Positions 1 through 9,125 are shown, counted from the first letter of the stretch. The stretch: 25,053 nucleotides of DNA from Competibacteraceae bacterium UBA2792 (GCA_002352125.1 DEHU01000033.1:15542-40594); one strand, 5' to 3'. The notes: generated from the letters alone by a model not told the origin. Translations and numbers: made by a program.

Positions 1-717
1 ACCGAGTTGGCGCAATGTCTGGGCAACGAGTTGCAAGTACCGGCCTCGGCCGAATTCGTGCTGGAGGGGCATCTGGCCCCTGGCGAGACCGCGCTAGAGG
101 GACCGTTCGGCGATCACACCGGCTACTATAACGAAGTGGATCGCTTCCCGGTGTTCACCATCGAGCGGATCACCCACCGCGAGAATCCGATTTATCACAG
201 CACCTACACCGGCCGCCCGCCCGATGAGCCGGCGATTCTGGGGGTGGCGCTGAACGAGGTGTTCGTGCCGATTTTGCAAAAGCAGTTTCCCGAGATCGTG
301 GATTTTTATCTGCCGCCGGAGGGTTGTTCCTACCGGCTGGCGGTAGTGGCCCTGCGCAAGCAGTATCCGGGGCACGCCAAGCGCGCGATGTTGGGCGTCT
401 GGTCTTTTTTGAGACAGTTCATGTACACCAAGTTCGTGATCGTAGTGGACGAGGACGTGAATGCTCGCGACTGGAAAGATGTGATCTGGGCGATGACCAC
501 ACGCATGGATCCGGCACGGGATACGGTGATGATCGAGAATACGCCGATCGATTATCTGGATTTTGCTTCACCGGTGTCTGGGCTGGGTTCGAAAATCGGT
601 TTCGACGCCACCAACAAATGGCCGGGCGAGACCACGCGGGAATGGGGCCGGCCCATCGCGATGAGCGCGGAAGTGAAAAAACGGGTGGATGCGCTGTGGG
701 GGGAACTGGGGCTGTGA
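1..717 (+). CDS. ubiD: UbiD-family prenylated-FMN-dependent decarboxylase (3' part)
   Basis: The reading frame is already open at the first base, so this is the C-terminal 238 residues of a protein that is usually close to 490 residues long; the N-terminal half lies outside the window. The family hallmark [11 protein letters not shown] is present at about visible residues 33-43. UbiD removes the carboxyl group of 3-polyprenyl-4-hydroxybenzoate in ubiquinone synthesis, using the prenylated FMN cofactor made by UbiX. The downstream gene is a ferredoxin-type flavin reductase, an arrangement that recalls the ubiD-fre neighbourhood of enterobacteria. The ubiquinone role is family knowledge; other UbiD-like decarboxylases act on different aromatic acids, but the close match of the central motif and the neighbour favour UbiD itself. 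Confidence 0.9.
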   Translation, partial: TELAQCLGNELQVPASAEFVLEGHLAPGETALEGPFGDHTGYYNEVDRFPVFTIERITHRENPIYHSTYTGRPPDEPAILGVALNEVFVPILQKQFPEIVDFYLPPEGCSYRLAVVALRKQYPGHAKRAMLGVWSFLRQFMYTKFVIVVDEDVNARDWKDVIWAMTTRMDPARDTVMIENTPIDYLDFASPVSGLGSKIGFDATNKWPGETTREWGRPIAMSAEVKKRVDALWGELGL

Positions 718-790
718 CGGCGGCGAACCGGTCGGCAGAATCTGTTTCTAATCAGCCACGTCTGTTTCCACCCGAGGGATGAATCCGATC

Positions 791-1807
791 ATGCCTTATC
801 ACGTCACGATCCGGCCGAGTGGTCACGAGTTTCAGGTCGCCGAACACGAATCGGTGTTGGATGCCGCCTTGCGCGAGAAGGGCAACGTTTTGCCCTATGG
901 TTGCCGCAACGGTAAATGCGGCTCCTGCATGGGCACGATTCTGTCCGGCGAGATCGCCTATCCAGAAGGCCGCCCGCCCGGCTTGAGCGAACGCGAACAA
1001 GCCGAAGGCAAAGCGCTGCTGTGCCAGGCCCGGCCGATGTCGGATCTGGTGATCGAAGCCCGCGAGGTCAAGACCGGCGGCGATATCGCGGTCAAGGTTC
1101 TGCCCTGCCGGGTGGAGCGGCGGGAATTGCTGGCGCCGGATGTCATGCGATTGTATCTAAAGCTGCCGAGTGCCGAGCGCCTGCAATTTCTGGCTGGCCA
1201 GTATGTGGATATTTTGCTGGCCGACGGGCGGCGGCGTAGCTTTTCCTTGGCCAATCCGCCCCACGCCGACGAATTGCTGGAACTTCATGTGCGGCGTGTA
1301 TCGGAGGGATTCTTCACCGGTTACGTGTTCGACAAGATGAAGGACAAGGCGCTGCTGCGCTTTCAAGGGCCGCTGGGGACGTTTTTTCTGCGCGATGATG
1401 CGTCGCGTCCGGTCATTCTGGTCGGTGGCGGTACCGGTTTTGCACCGCTAAAGGGAATACTCGAGCACGCTTTCCACGTTGGACTGGATCGGTCTTTGCA
1501 CCTGTACTGGGGTGTGCGCGCCAAGGTGGATTTATATCTGGACGAACTGCCGCGCCGGTGGGCGCAGGAGCATCCAAATTTCCGCTACACGCCGGTACTG
1601 TCGGAACCGCGCCCGGACGATGATTGGGAAGGTCGCACCGGCTGGGTACACGAAGCAGTGGCCGCCGATTATCCCGATCTGAGCGGTTACGATGTCTACA
1701 TGAGCGGCCCGCCACCGATGATCGACGCGGCCAAGCCGGTGTTTGCCGCTCGCGGTTTACCGGGCGAGCGACTGTTTTACGATTCGTTCGAGTTTGCATC
1801 CCGCTAA
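791..1807 (+). CDS. 2Fe-2S ferredoxin / FAD-NAD(P)H reductase (CDP-6-deoxy-glucoseen reductase-like)
   Basis: Domains in order: a plant-type 2Fe-2S ferredoxin domain (about 1-90) with C38-x4-C43-x2-C46 and C78; an FAD-binding barrel (about 100-195) with the RSFS motif at 149-152; and an NAD(P)-binding domain with GGGTG at 212-216. It is therefore a self-contained electron carrier from NAD(P)H through FAD to an iron-sulfur cluster. Databases often call such proteins CDP-6-deoxy-delta-3,4-glucoseen reductase, but no deoxysugar genes are nearby, so that substrate is unlikely here. Position next to ubiD suggests, as inference, a flavin- or quinone-related redox role. Start: an ATG at 779 directly abuts the GAGGG at 774-778, leaving no room for ribosome spacing; the ATG at 791 lies 12 bases after it and begins MPYHVTI, the more plausible start (338 residues). 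Confidence 0.85.
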   Translation: MPYHVTIRPSGHEFQVAEHESVLDAALREKGNVLPYGCRNGKCGSCMGTILSGEIAYPEGRPPGLSEREQAEGKALLCQARPMSDLVIEAREVKTGGDIAVKVLPCRVERRELLAPDVMRLYLKLPSAERLQFLAGQYVDILLADGRRRSFSLANPPHADELLELHVRRVSEGFFTGYVFDKMKDKALLRFQGPLGTFFLRDDASRPVILVGGGTGFAPLKGILEHAFHVGLDRSLHLYWGVRAKVDLYLDELPRRWAQEHPNFRYTPVLSEPRPDDDWEGRTGWVHEAVAADYPDLSGYDVYMSGPPPMIDAAKPVFAARGLPGERLFYDSFEFASR

Positions 1808-1838
1808 TCGTGCGGGGAGGGTCCGCGAGATCGGGCTG

Positions 1839-1863
1839 GAGCGGCACGTCTGCCGTGCCGCTC
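1839..1863. terminator. Perfect hairpin between convergent genes
   Basis: GAGCGGCACG (1839-1848) and CGTGCCGCTC (1854-1863) form an uninterrupted 10-base-pair stem with a 5-base loop, in the 77-base gap between the converging reductase gene and hemY. It lies 21 bases beyond the hemY stop. Neither side carries a T run, so it is not a textbook intrinsic terminator. It could end or stabilise both transcripts. The stem is seen directly; the terminator role is inferred from position. Confidence 0.4.
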
Positions 1864-1884
1864 GAAGAGTGGAAAAGCCCAGTT

Positions 1885-3168
1885 TCAGGTCGCCGACGCC
1901 GGCGTCGGTGGCTGCCCCGGTCCCCGCAACTGTTGCGCCGTTTCGGTGGCGGGTAGCATCGCGCCCTGTTTTTCCTGCGGTTTGCCGACCAGCAGCCGCA
2001 ATCCGGCGTGGAAGCATTGGCTGGCGTTGGTCAGTTCGTGCTGGGCTTCCAGCAGCTCGCCCAATTCCTGATAGGCGTCCGGGGAGGGCATCAACTGGAT
2101 GCTGCGCTCCAAGTAATTGCGCGCCTTGGCATACTGCTGGCAACGTTTGGCCAGCCGGCCGAGCGTCAGCAGCAGGTACGGATTGTCGCCGTGTTGAACC
2201 AGCCAGCTTTCGGCGGCAGCCAGTTGCGCGGCGGCGTTGCCGCGCCCCAGCATCCCGTAGCCGACCACCAGTTTTGCGCTCCAGCGCCGGTTGATCGCCT
2301 CGCGCAGCAGGGCTTCGGCGTCGTCGATGGCTTCGAAATCGCACAGCGCGGTCGCGTAGCCGATCAAGAACGCTTCGTCCTCTTCGCGCAGCGTGGCGGG
2401 TGCCTGCTTCCACAATGCCCGCAATTTATCCAGCGAACCGCCGGCGGCGACGATGTCCAGCAGTGCTCGATAAGTTTGCTTTTGCAACTCCGCAAACGGT
2501 TCGGGGCCGAGCGCCTTTTGTTTTTGCAGTTCCGGCAACAGTTGTTGCAACGGCTCCCATGCCGCGAGCTGCTGATAGGTTTTGGCCAGCCATTGCAGGA
2601 TGCCGGGATGGTGTGGGTTGAGTGCGTGCAGCGGTTCCAAAATCGGGCGCGCTTGCCCGGCTTCCCGATCATCCAGCAAAAATTCCACCCGGGTCAGTTG
2701 CACCGTCAGTTTGTCGGTATCCGGCGAATCCTCGGCTTCGCGCAAATGCAGGTCGCGGCGCCATTTGACATCGTTGAGATGATGGGCGGCGCGCGCGGCG
2801 TTCAGGTAGTGCAGGGCCGGCGTTTCGCTGTGCTCCACGCCCTTGAGGAAGGTTTTTTCCGCTGCCGCCCATTGGCCGGCCGCCATCTGCCGGCTACCCA
2901 GGTTGAATAGCCGCCGCGCTTTTTTTTGCAACCGTCGCCGGTTGGCCGCCAAAGTTTGGGCCGGCGTTCGCCATAGCCGGATCGCCAGCCGGACCAGAAA
3001 ATAAAATACGATGAAAAGGAAAGCCAGAAAGATCAACAGAAATGCGAAACTGGTTTCGACGGTCCATTGGCCGATGCTGAACATGGCGTAACCGGGGTCT
3101 TGCTTGAGGCCCAGGGCTAGCCAGACCGACGCGAAAAGAGTGACGATAATGCCGACGAGCAACCTCAT
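1885..3168 (-). CDS. hemY: HemY-like inner-membrane TPR protein
   Basis: A 427-residue protein with two hydrophobic helices at the N-terminus (about 1-21 and 40-65), then a long helical, TPR-like cytoplasmic part ending in a short Pro/Thr/Ala tail. This is the proteobacterial HemY_N-plus-TPR architecture and is slightly longer than the usual roughly 400 residues. It is unrelated to the protoporphyrinogen oxidase also called HemY in Bacillus. It is the last gene of hemC-hemD-hemX-hemY. Its ATG overlaps the hemX stop by 4 bases (ATGA on the minus strand, 3165-3168), which indicates translational coupling. The biochemical function of the family is not firmly known; a role in organising late heme-pathway proteins at the membrane is inference from the operon. 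Confidence 0.88.
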   Translation of the reverse strand: MRLLVGIIVTLFASVWLALGLKQDPGYAMFSIGQWTVETSFAFLLIFLAFLFIVFYFLVRLAIRLWRTPAQTLAANRRRLQKKARRLFNLGSRQMAAGQWAAAEKTFLKGVEHSETPALHYLNAARAAHHLNDVKWRRDLHLREAEDSPDTDKLTVQLTRVEFLLDDREAGQARPILEPLHALNPHHPGILQWLAKTYQQLAAWEPLQQLLPELQKQKALGPEPFAELQKQTYRALLDIVAAGGSLDKLRALWKQAPATLREEDEAFLIGYATALCDFEAIDDAEALLREAINRRWSAKLVVGYGMLGRGNAAAQLAAAESWLVQHGDNPYLLLTLGRLAKRCQQYAKARNYLERSIQLMPSPDAYQELGELLEAQHELTNASQCFHAGLRLLVGKPQEKQGAMLPATETAQQLRGPGQPPTPASAT

Positions 3169-4610
3169 GGTTGGGCCTCCTTACCGGTCGCCGGCTGTTC
3201 GGCGGCCGGCGCCGGCGCTTTCTGCACGGCGCGAATGGGTTGCCGGCGGGCCATCGCCTCTCGAAAGGTTTGATTGAGGCCGGTCAGGTCCGGGATGTAT
3301 GGGTTGAATTGCACGGTGCGCAGCGCCTGCAATTCGTCTCGAAAGGCGGTCGTGCGAGAATCTTGGGTATCGAAGTAGGTGTTGAGCCAGGTTTCGACGA
3401 GTTCGTGCGAATCCTGATAGGCTTGTGCGTCCCCGCGTAGCAGGGCCATCCGCATGGTTTCCAGTTCCAGCCGCAGGTTCTGGCGCAGGAAAAACTCCTC
3501 TTCCATCGCGATCAGCGGCGGCGCCTCGCTGCGTACCCGGCGAATGACCACGATGTCTCTAAACTGTTTCCAGACCGCTTCGGTCGAACGATCCCACCAA
3601 GAACGGTCGGCGTCGGCGCTGATGGCGACGTCAGCGTTCGGTTTAACCCGATCCTTGATGTCCGGTACCCCGGAATCGAGCTTTATCGGCAGAGCGCCGA
3701 CCTGTTTTTGCATGTCCACCAGCTTGTGGGCCAAACTGGAGAAATCGGGAAGCTTGACGCCGCGCAAACTGCCGATTGCCTCGCCGAGCATGGTTTGTAC
3801 GGAGGCTAAGGCGTTCTCGTCGACGGCTTTCAGGCGTGCCTGAGCGGTGTCCAGCGCCAGGCGGGCGGCGGGGACATTGCGTTCGAGTTTGAGTTTGGTA
3901 TCGGCCAGCCGCAGCAGATAGTCCACTTCCGCCAGCGGAAAAGCGTTCACGTCGCCGCCTTTGGTCACGGCCGTCTGGAGCGCACCCAGATTTTCGGCCA
4001 ATCCGGCATCGGTTAGCCGTAAATTTTTGACTTGTTCGTCCAGTTTGGCCGCGCGGCCTTGTTGTTCCCGCAATTGCGCGTCGAGTTCTTGTTGCTGTGT
4101 TTGGACGCTTGTCTTGTATGTATCTTGACTTTCTCGCAGCAGCTTCATTTCCCCTTTCAGGATTTCGTTTTCGCCCTTTTGCAATTCGATGGCGTTCTTG
4201 AGAGGTTGCACGTCGCCGGTCAAGCCGAGAATTTGGCTTTTGATATCCTGGTTTTCGGCGCGGGCCTGGTCGATGGAAGCTTTGAAGCCCTGCAACTGCT
4301 GTACTTGAGTTCTCAATGCTTGAAATTCGGGGTCGTGCTGGGCGATGGCTTGTTTGATCGCCGCGTCCAGCCGGCCGGCCTGGGCAGCCTGATTTTGTTG
4401 CCACAGGTACCAGAGATAGCCGCTGCCGCCGGCAGCGCCCAACGCCACGAGAAGCGCGAACCCTGCCAGGCCACGCCCGCTTTTGGGGGCGGCGGCAGCG
4501 GCCGCGATAGGTGCCTTGGCCGGCTCGCTGGGTTTGGGTGGCGTGACGGGCGTAGCGGTGGGAGCCGAAGCGGGTTTGGTATTCTCGCTGTCCGATTTTT
4601 TATCTGTCAT
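3165..4610 (-). CDS. hemX: HemX-like membrane-anchored coiled-coil protein
   Basis: A 481-residue protein. Residues 1-45 are rich in Pro, Ala, Thr and Lys; one membrane helix spans about 47-69; residues 75-215 are rich in Gln, Lys and Glu and look like a coiled coil; a helical C-terminal domain follows. This matches the HemX family of the hemCDXY operon. Old annotations call it uroporphyrinogen-III methyltransferase, but I see none of the glycine-rich SAM-binding motifs of that enzyme, so it is more likely structural or regulatory. The start ATG overlaps the hemD stop (ATGA, 4607-4610) and its stop overlaps the hemY start, so the last three genes should be translated in tight succession. Confidence 0.88.
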   Translation of the reverse strand: MTDKKSDSENTKPASAPTATPVTPPKPSEPAKAPIAAAAAAPKSGRGLAGFALLVALGAAGGSGYLWYLWQQNQAAQAGRLDAAIKQAIAQHDPEFQALRTQVQQLQGFKASIDQARAENQDIKSQILGLTGDVQPLKNAIELQKGENEILKGEMKLLRESQDTYKTSVQTQQQELDAQLREQQGRAAKLDEQVKNLRLTDAGLAENLGALQTAVTKGGDVNAFPLAEVDYLLRLADTKLKLERNVPAARLALDTAQARLKAVDENALASVQTMLGEAIGSLRGVKLPDFSSLAHKLVDMQKQVGALPIKLDSGVPDIKDRVKPNADVAISADADRSWWDRSTEAVWKQFRDIVVIRRVRSEAPPLIAMEEEFFLRQNLRLELETMRMALLRGDAQAYQDSHELVETWLNTYFDTQDSRTTAFRDELQALRTVQFNPYIPDLTGLNQTFREAMARRQPIRAVQKAPAPAAEQPATGKEAQP

Positions 4611-5452
4611 GTCGCGTTACCGAACTGAACTGGTGAGAGATTTGCCGTCAGGCCAAGCAGTACGGCGGCGATGGCGTCGTCGCTGGCTTCCCTGGCGACC
4701 AGGAGTCGGCGGCAACCGAATTCTGCAGCCGTTTGTCGGATACGGGTGCCAACCATGATCAGGGGCGTGTCGCGCAAATAATCTTGCCCGGCTCCGCCTA
4801 GCATATCAAACAGATTCAGTAGACTTTCGGCGCTGGTGACCACCACCGCGCCGATTTCGCCGCGCGCCCAGCGGTCCAATAGCATCCCGACGTCCGCTGC
4901 CGGCCGCTCGCGTCGATAGACTTCGGCATGGTCCACCCGGGCACCACGAGCGGTCAGGGTTTCAGCCAGCAGGGCGCGGCCGCCTTCGCCCCGGACGATG
5001 ACGATGGCCTGCCCCGCCACGCGCTGAAAGCGGGGCAACGCCAGCAATCCTTCGCTGGTAAAGTCGGATTCGGGTTGCAGGCAACGGTCGAGATCGAAAC
5101 GGGCCAACATTCGAGCGGTCGCTCTGCCGATGGCGGCGATTTCCAGAAAAGGCGGGATGCCGCCGCGCTTTTGGATCGGCGGCAACGCTCGCTCCACGGC
5201 GTTGGCGCTGGTAAAGATCGCTAAATGATAATCCGCTAGCCGGTCGAAAATGGTCAACGCCGGTATCCAATCGCGCGGTTCGCCGATCGATAAGGCGGGG
5301 CAACGGATGGCGATGCCGCCGTAACGTTCGATCAGGTGGCAGAGCGGGCCGGCCTGATGTTCCGGCCGGGTGACCAGCACGCCCAATCCGTTCAGGGCAA
5401 AACCGCTTTCGCCCGGCTGCGAGAAAGGCGTTGGAGGCAAGGGCGGTTGCAT
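4607..5452 (-). CDS. hemD: Uroporphyrinogen-III synthase
   Basis: HemD closes linear hydroxymethylbilane into uroporphyrinogen III while inverting ring D, the step right after HemC. The protein has 281 residues against about 250 for the family; the excess is a Pro-rich N-terminal extension of about 20 residues ahead of the first strand (VLVTRPEHQA). The two-domain alternating fold is suggested by VTSAESLLNLF in the middle and the C-terminal TRIRQTAAEFG segment, which resembles the usual G-x-x-T-A motif region. The family is poorly conserved in sequence, so position carries weight: it starts 3 bases after the hemC stop and overlaps hemX by 4 bases. Another start inside the extension cannot be excluded. 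Confidence 0.9.
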   Translation of the reverse strand: MQPPLPPTPFSQPGESGFALNGLGVLVTRPEHQAGPLCHLIERYGGIAIRCPALSIGEPRDWIPALTIFDRLADYHLAIFTSANAVERALPPIQKRGGIPPFLEIAAIGRATARMLARFDLDRCLQPESDFTSEGLLALPRFQRVAGQAIVIVRGEGGRALLAETLTARGARVDHAEVYRRERPAADVGMLLDRWARGEIGAVVVTSAESLLNLFDMLGGAGQDYLRDTPLIMVGTRIRQTAAEFGCRRLLVAREASDDAIAAVLLGLTANLSPVQFGNAT

Positions 5453-5455
5453 GGT

Positions 5456-6388
5456 TCAGTGCGATTCGAGCAGTCGCCGCAAGATGGCGCCGGCGCCGCG
5501 CCCGAGCAGATCCTCGGCCAAGGTCGTGCCGAGCGCCGCCGCCGCATTTGCCGGACCGCGAATCTCGCCCGTCACGATCCGGCTGCCATCGGGTTCGCCG
5601 ACGAGGCCGCGCAGCCACAATTCCTCGCCTTTCAATACGGCGTAACCGGCGATGGGTACTTGGCAACCGCCCTGCAAGCGGGCGTTGAAAGCCCGTTCTG
5701 CCGCGACCCGAATGCGAGTGGGGGGGTCGTCGAGCGCCGCGACCAATTCGCGCGTTCTCGCGTCGTCCAGCCGGCATTCCACGCCGATGGCGCCCTGGCC
5801 GATGGCCGGCAAGCTGCGCTCCGGTTCCAACACGCTGGCGATGCGGTTGGCCAGCCCCAGGCGTTTGAGGCCGGCGGCGGCCAGGATGATGGCGTCGTAG
5901 TCACCGGCGTCCAGTTTGGCCAGCCGGCTGTTGACGTTGCCGCGCAGGCTGCGGATTTCCCAATCGGGATAGCGAGCGGCCAGTTGGCATTGGCGGCGCA
6001 GGCTGGAGGTGCCGACCGTGGCGCCGGAGGGCAACGCATCGGGTTGAAGATAATGGTTGGACACGAAGGCATCGCGCGGATCCTCGCGCGCCAGAATGGC
6101 CGTCAAGCCGAGTCCATCGGGAAAATCGACCGGCACGTCTTTCATGGAATGAACGGCGAGGTCGGCGCGGCCTTCCAATAAACCTTGCTCTAATTCTTTG
6201 ACGAATAAACCTTTACCGCCCACTTTGGACAACGGGCTGTCGAGGATTTTGTCGCCGCGCGTCACCATACCGATCAGTTCGATCTGCAAGCCGGGATGCG
6301 CTCGGCGCAGCCGCTCGGCGACGTGTTCGGCCTGCCAGATGGCGAGGGCGCTTTTTCGGGTGGCGATGCGCAGGGTATTGGAGTGCAT
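5456..6388 (-). CDS. hemC: Hydroxymethylbilane synthase (porphobilinogen deaminase)
   Basis: HemC joins four porphobilinogen units into hydroxymethylbilane in the cytoplasm. The 310-residue length is normal. Key residues are visible: the HSMKDVP segment with the catalytic Asp at 84, GTSSLRR at 126-132 with Arg residues that bind substrate, and Cys242 in LQGGCQVP, which carries the dipyrromethane cofactor by thioether bond. Asp84 and Cys242 fall at the same numbers as in E. coli. It is the first gene of the four-gene hem unit and is divergent from argH with only 46 bases between the two start codons. No clear Shine-Dalgarno sequence precedes the ATG. Confidence 0.97.
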   Translation of the reverse strand: MHSNTLRIATRKSALAIWQAEHVAERLRRAHPGLQIELIGMVTRGDKILDSPLSKVGGKGLFVKELEQGLLEGRADLAVHSMKDVPVDFPDGLGLTAILAREDPRDAFVSNHYLQPDALPSGATVGTSSLRRQCQLAARYPDWEIRSLRGNVNSRLAKLDAGDYDAIILAAAGLKRLGLANRIASVLEPERSLPAIGQGAIGVECRLDDARTRELVAALDDPPTRIRVAAERAFNARLQGGCQVPIAGYAVLKGEELWLRGLVGEPDGSRIVTGEIRGPANAAAALGTTLAEDLLGRGAGAILRRLLESH

Positions 6389-6434
6389 GGTTTTGGTAAG
6401 CTATGGCGTCCTTTTCAACCTAACAGAATAGTTT
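6389..6434. promoter_or_regulatory. Short divergent gap between hemC and argH
   Basis: These 46 bases separate the start codons of two divergent genes, so either both promoters are here or at least one lies inside the opposite gene. The stretch is relatively AT-rich near argH. I could not assign a convincing pair of -35 and -10 boxes in either direction, and neither start has a good purine-rich ribosome site. Transcripts with very short leaders are possible; this is inference. Confidence 0.3.
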
Positions 6435-7832
6435 ATGAGCGACACGCAAACCAACAAGACTTGGGGCGGACGGTTTACCGAGAGCACCGATGCTTTCGTG
6501 GCGGCGTTCACCGCTTCCGTGGAGTTCGACCGGCGCATGTACCGGCAGGACATCGACGGTTCCATCGCCCACGCCCGGATGCTGGCGCGGGTGGGTGTGC
6601 TGACGCCGGAAGATTGCGAGGCCGTCGTTCGTGGCTTGGAGGAGATTCGTGCCGACATCGAGCGCGGTGCGTTCGAGTGGTCGGTCGATCGCGAAGACGT
6701 GCACATGAACATCGAGGCGCGACTGACCGAGCGGATCGGCGACGCCGGCAAACGTTTGCATACCGGCCGCTCGCGCAACGATCAGGTCGCCACCGACATC
6801 CGCTTGTACCTGCGGGACGCCATCGACGCAATTTTGGCAGAACTCAAACGCTTGCAGAGCGGACTGGCGGAACTGGCGATGCGCGAGGCAGATACCATCA
6901 TGCCCGGCTTCACTCACTTGCAGGTCGCGCAGCCGGTGACCTTCGGCCATCATCTGCTGGCTTGGTTCGAGATGCTCAAGCGCGATTGCGAGCGAATGAT
7001 AGATTGCCGCAAGCGGGTCAACGTCATGCCGCTGGGCGCGGCGGCATTGGCTGGCACCAGTTACCCGCTGGATCGTCACTATACCGCGCAACTGCTCGAT
7101 TTCGACGCGCCGTGCGCCAATTCGCTGGATGCGGTCAGCGATCGCGATTTCGCCATCGAATTCGCCGCCGATGCCGCGATTCTGATGACCCATCTATCGC
7201 GGATGGCCGAGGAGCTGGTGCTGTGGTCCTCGGCGCAATTCGATTTTGTCGATCTGCCGGACCGGTTTTGCACCGGCTCCTCGATCATGCCGCAGAAGAA
7301 GAACCCCGATGTGCCGGAGCTGGTACGCGGCAAGGTCGGGCGCGTCAACGGGCATTTGATCGCATTGTTGACGCTGATGAAGAGCCAGCCGTTGGCCTAC
7401 AACAAGGATAATCAGGAGGACAAGGAGCCGCTGTTCGACACGGTGGATACCGTTCGCGGTTGTTTGCGCGCTTTCGCCGACATGGTTCCGGCGCTGCATC
7501 CCAAGCGCAGCAACATGCTTCGGGCCGCCCGGCGCGGTTTCGCTACCGCCACCGATTTGGCCGACTATTTGGTGCGCAAAGGCGTTCCGTTCCGCGACGC
7601 CCACGAGGTGGTCGGCAGAGCGGTCCGGTTGGGGGTGGAAACTAGCCGGGATTTGGCGGACATGACGCTGGCGGAATTGCAGCAGTTTTCGCCGCTGATC
7701 GAAAACGATGTGTTCGAGGTTTTGACCCTGGAGGGTTCGGTTGCGGCCCGCGATGTGCTGGGCGGTACCGCACCGAATCGAGTTAAAGAGGCGGCGGCGA
7801 AGGCGCAAGCTTGGGTAGCGGCGCTACGGTGA
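6435..7832 (+). CDS. argH: Argininosuccinate lyase
   Basis: ArgH splits argininosuccinate into arginine and fumarate, the last step of arginine synthesis. The 465-residue length is standard. The fumarase/aspartase superfamily signature [10 protein letters not shown] is at 281-290, with the catalytic Ser in the SS pair. The second conserved stretch around T160-H161 (GFTHLQ) supplies the acid/base region, and HTGRSRND at 109-116 binds substrate. The gene is alone on its strand: divergent from hemC, and converging on the antiporter gene with only 18 bases between stops. The ATG begins [14 protein letters not shown], typical for the family. Nothing looks broken. Confidence 0.97.
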   Translation: MSDTQTNKTWGGRFTESTDAFVAAFTASVEFDRRMYRQDIDGSIAHARMLARVGVLTPEDCEAVVRGLEEIRADIERGAFEWSVDREDVHMNIEARLTERIGDAGKRLHTGRSRNDQVATDIRLYLRDAIDAILAELKRLQSGLAELAMREADTIMPGFTHLQVAQPVTFGHHLLAWFEMLKRDCERMIDCRKRVNVMPLGAAALAGTSYPLDRHYTAQLLDFDAPCANSLDAVSDRDFAIEFAADAAILMTHLSRMAEELVLWSSAQFDFVDLPDRFCTGSSIMPQKKNPDVPELVRGKVGRVNGHLIALLTLMKSQPLAYNKDNQEDKEPLFDTVDTVRGCLRAFADMVPALHPKRSNMLRAARRGFATATDLADYLVRKGVPFRDAHEVVGRAVRLGVETSRDLADMTLAELQQFSPLIENDVFEVLTLEGSVAARDVLGGTAPNRVKEAAAKAQAWVAALR

Positions 7833-7850
7833 AGGCACCCCAAGACCGGT

Positions 7851-9098
7851 TTATCGAGCGGTGGTGATCGTTTTTCTGATCAACGGTCCCACCGTCAATC
7901 CCTGCACTAAAATCGAGAACAGCACCACAAGATAGGTAAGCGCCAGCACTACTTGGCGTTCCGGCTCCGGTGGCAACGACAACGCCAGCGCCACGGAAAT
8001 GCCGCCGCGCAACCCACCCCAGGTCATGATCTTCACGGCATGAGGGGTGAATTCGAAGCCAAACTTGCGTTGCATGATGGTCACGGGAACCCCCACGCTG
8101 ATCAGCCGGGCCGCCAAGACGAGCGGGACGATCAACAGGGATGCCAGCAAATAATCGCGTTCGAAAGTCAGGATCGCCACTTCCAAGCCGATCAATACGA
8201 ACAAGACAGCGTTCAGAATCTCGTCGATCATCTCCCAGAACGTGTCCAGATGGTCGCGCGTGGTGTCGGACATGGCAAGGCGGCGGCCGTGATTGCCGAT
8301 CATCAGACCGGCCACCACCATGGCGATGGGGCCCGAGACGTGCAGATGGATCGCCAAGGCATAACCGCCCAGTACCATCGCCAAGGTGATCAAAATTTCG
8401 ACATCGTAGCTATCGATACTTTTGAGCAGTAGATAGGCGATATAACCGATCACCAACCCGAAGACGATCCCCCCCAGCGTTTCCTCGACGAACAAAAGAA
8501 TAACGCTGCCCGCAGTGACTTCCGTGCCGCCCAGCGCAAGGCCGAGCAGAATGGCGAAAACCACGACGGCAATCCCATCGTTGAACAGCGATTCGCCGGC
8601 GATTTTGATTTCGAGACCTTTCGGTGCGCCGGCGGATTTCAAGATGCCGAGCACGGCGATGGGATCGGTCGGCGAGATCAAGGCGCCGAACAACAAACAG
8701 TAGAGCAGGGAAACCGGGACGCCGAGCAAGAATTCCAGAACGATCCAGGAAGCGATACCCACCAGAAAGGTGGAGACGACCACGCCGAAGGTCGCCAACA
8801 CGCCGATCGGCCACTTTTTCCGGGCCAGTTCGTCTAAATCGACGTGCAACGCGCCGGCGAAGAGCAGTAGAGACAGCATGCCCTGCATCAACACCTGATT
8901 GAAATCGATGCTGGCGATGATGGCCTCGGCCCGTTGTTCGACCGGCGCGTAACCCAGTTCTCCCAGACTCATCAGCACCAGGCTCAACAGCATGGCCAAC
9001 ACCATGACACCGATGGTGGTAGGCAATTTGATGAAGCGGCGATTGAGATAGCTAAACAGAGCGGTGAGCGTGATCAACAGGGCGACGATATCCAACAT
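7851..9098 (-). CDS. CPA1-family Na+/H+ antiporter
   Basis: A 415-residue, highly hydrophobic protein with about 12 predicted membrane helices, of the NhaP/CPA1 monovalent cation:proton antiporter family. The motif SPTDP at 142-146 and GESLFNDG at 168-175 match the family; the Asn-Asp pair (N173-D174) is the ion-binding pair of the electroneutral branch. WGGLRGG near the C-terminus holds the conserved arginine. The protein should exchange cytoplasmic Na+ (or K+/Li+) for protons. It lacks a long cytoplasmic C-terminal tail. A good Shine-Dalgarno sequence, AGGAGA, lies at 9106-9111, 7 bases before the ATG. It is 27 bases downstream of the esterase gene on the same strand and is probably co-transcribed with it. 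Confidence 0.9.
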   Translation of the reverse strand: MLDIVALLITLTALFSYLNRRFIKLPTTIGVMVLAMLLSLVLMSLGELGYAPVEQRAEAIIASIDFNQVLMQGMLSLLLFAGALHVDLDELARKKWPIGVLATFGVVVSTFLVGIASWIVLEFLLGVPVSLLYCLLFGALISPTDPIAVLGILKSAGAPKGLEIKIAGESLFNDGIAVVVFAILLGLALGGTEVTAGSVILLFVEETLGGIVFGLVIGYIAYLLLKSIDSYDVEILITLAMVLGGYALAIHLHVSGPIAMVVAGLMIGNHGRRLAMSDTTRDHLDTFWEMIDEILNAVLFVLIGLEVAILTFERDYLLASLLIVPLVLAARLISVGVPVTIMQRKFGFEFTPHAVKIMTWGGLRGGISVALALSLPPEPERQVVLALTYLVVLFSILVQGLTVGPLIRKTITTAR

Positions 9099-9125
9099 GG
9101 CCAGTTCTCCTGGGAAGGTTGCCGG

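Noticed and set aside
791..1807. True CDP-6-deoxysugar reductase function
   Set aside because: No deoxysugar synthesis gene is nearby; the domain set is shared by many unrelated ferredoxin reductases.
1892..1912. Palindrome CCGACGCCGGCGTCGG as an operator or repeat
   Set aside because: It lies inside the hemY coding end and is explained by GC-rich codons; no second copy was noticed.
2008..2910. Open frame of 300 codons on the plus strand opposite hemY
   Set aside because: hemY has the expected membrane helices and operon position; the opposite frame lacks any motif.
3165..4610. HemX as an active uroporphyrinogen-III methyltransferase
   Set aside because: No SAM-binding signature is visible and the architecture is a membrane anchor with a coiled coil.
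5336..6181. Open frame of 281 codons on the plus strand opposite hemC/hemD
   Set aside because: Antisense to hemC, which carries Asp84 and Cys242; low-complexity Gln/Ala/Gly composition typical of a reversed frame.
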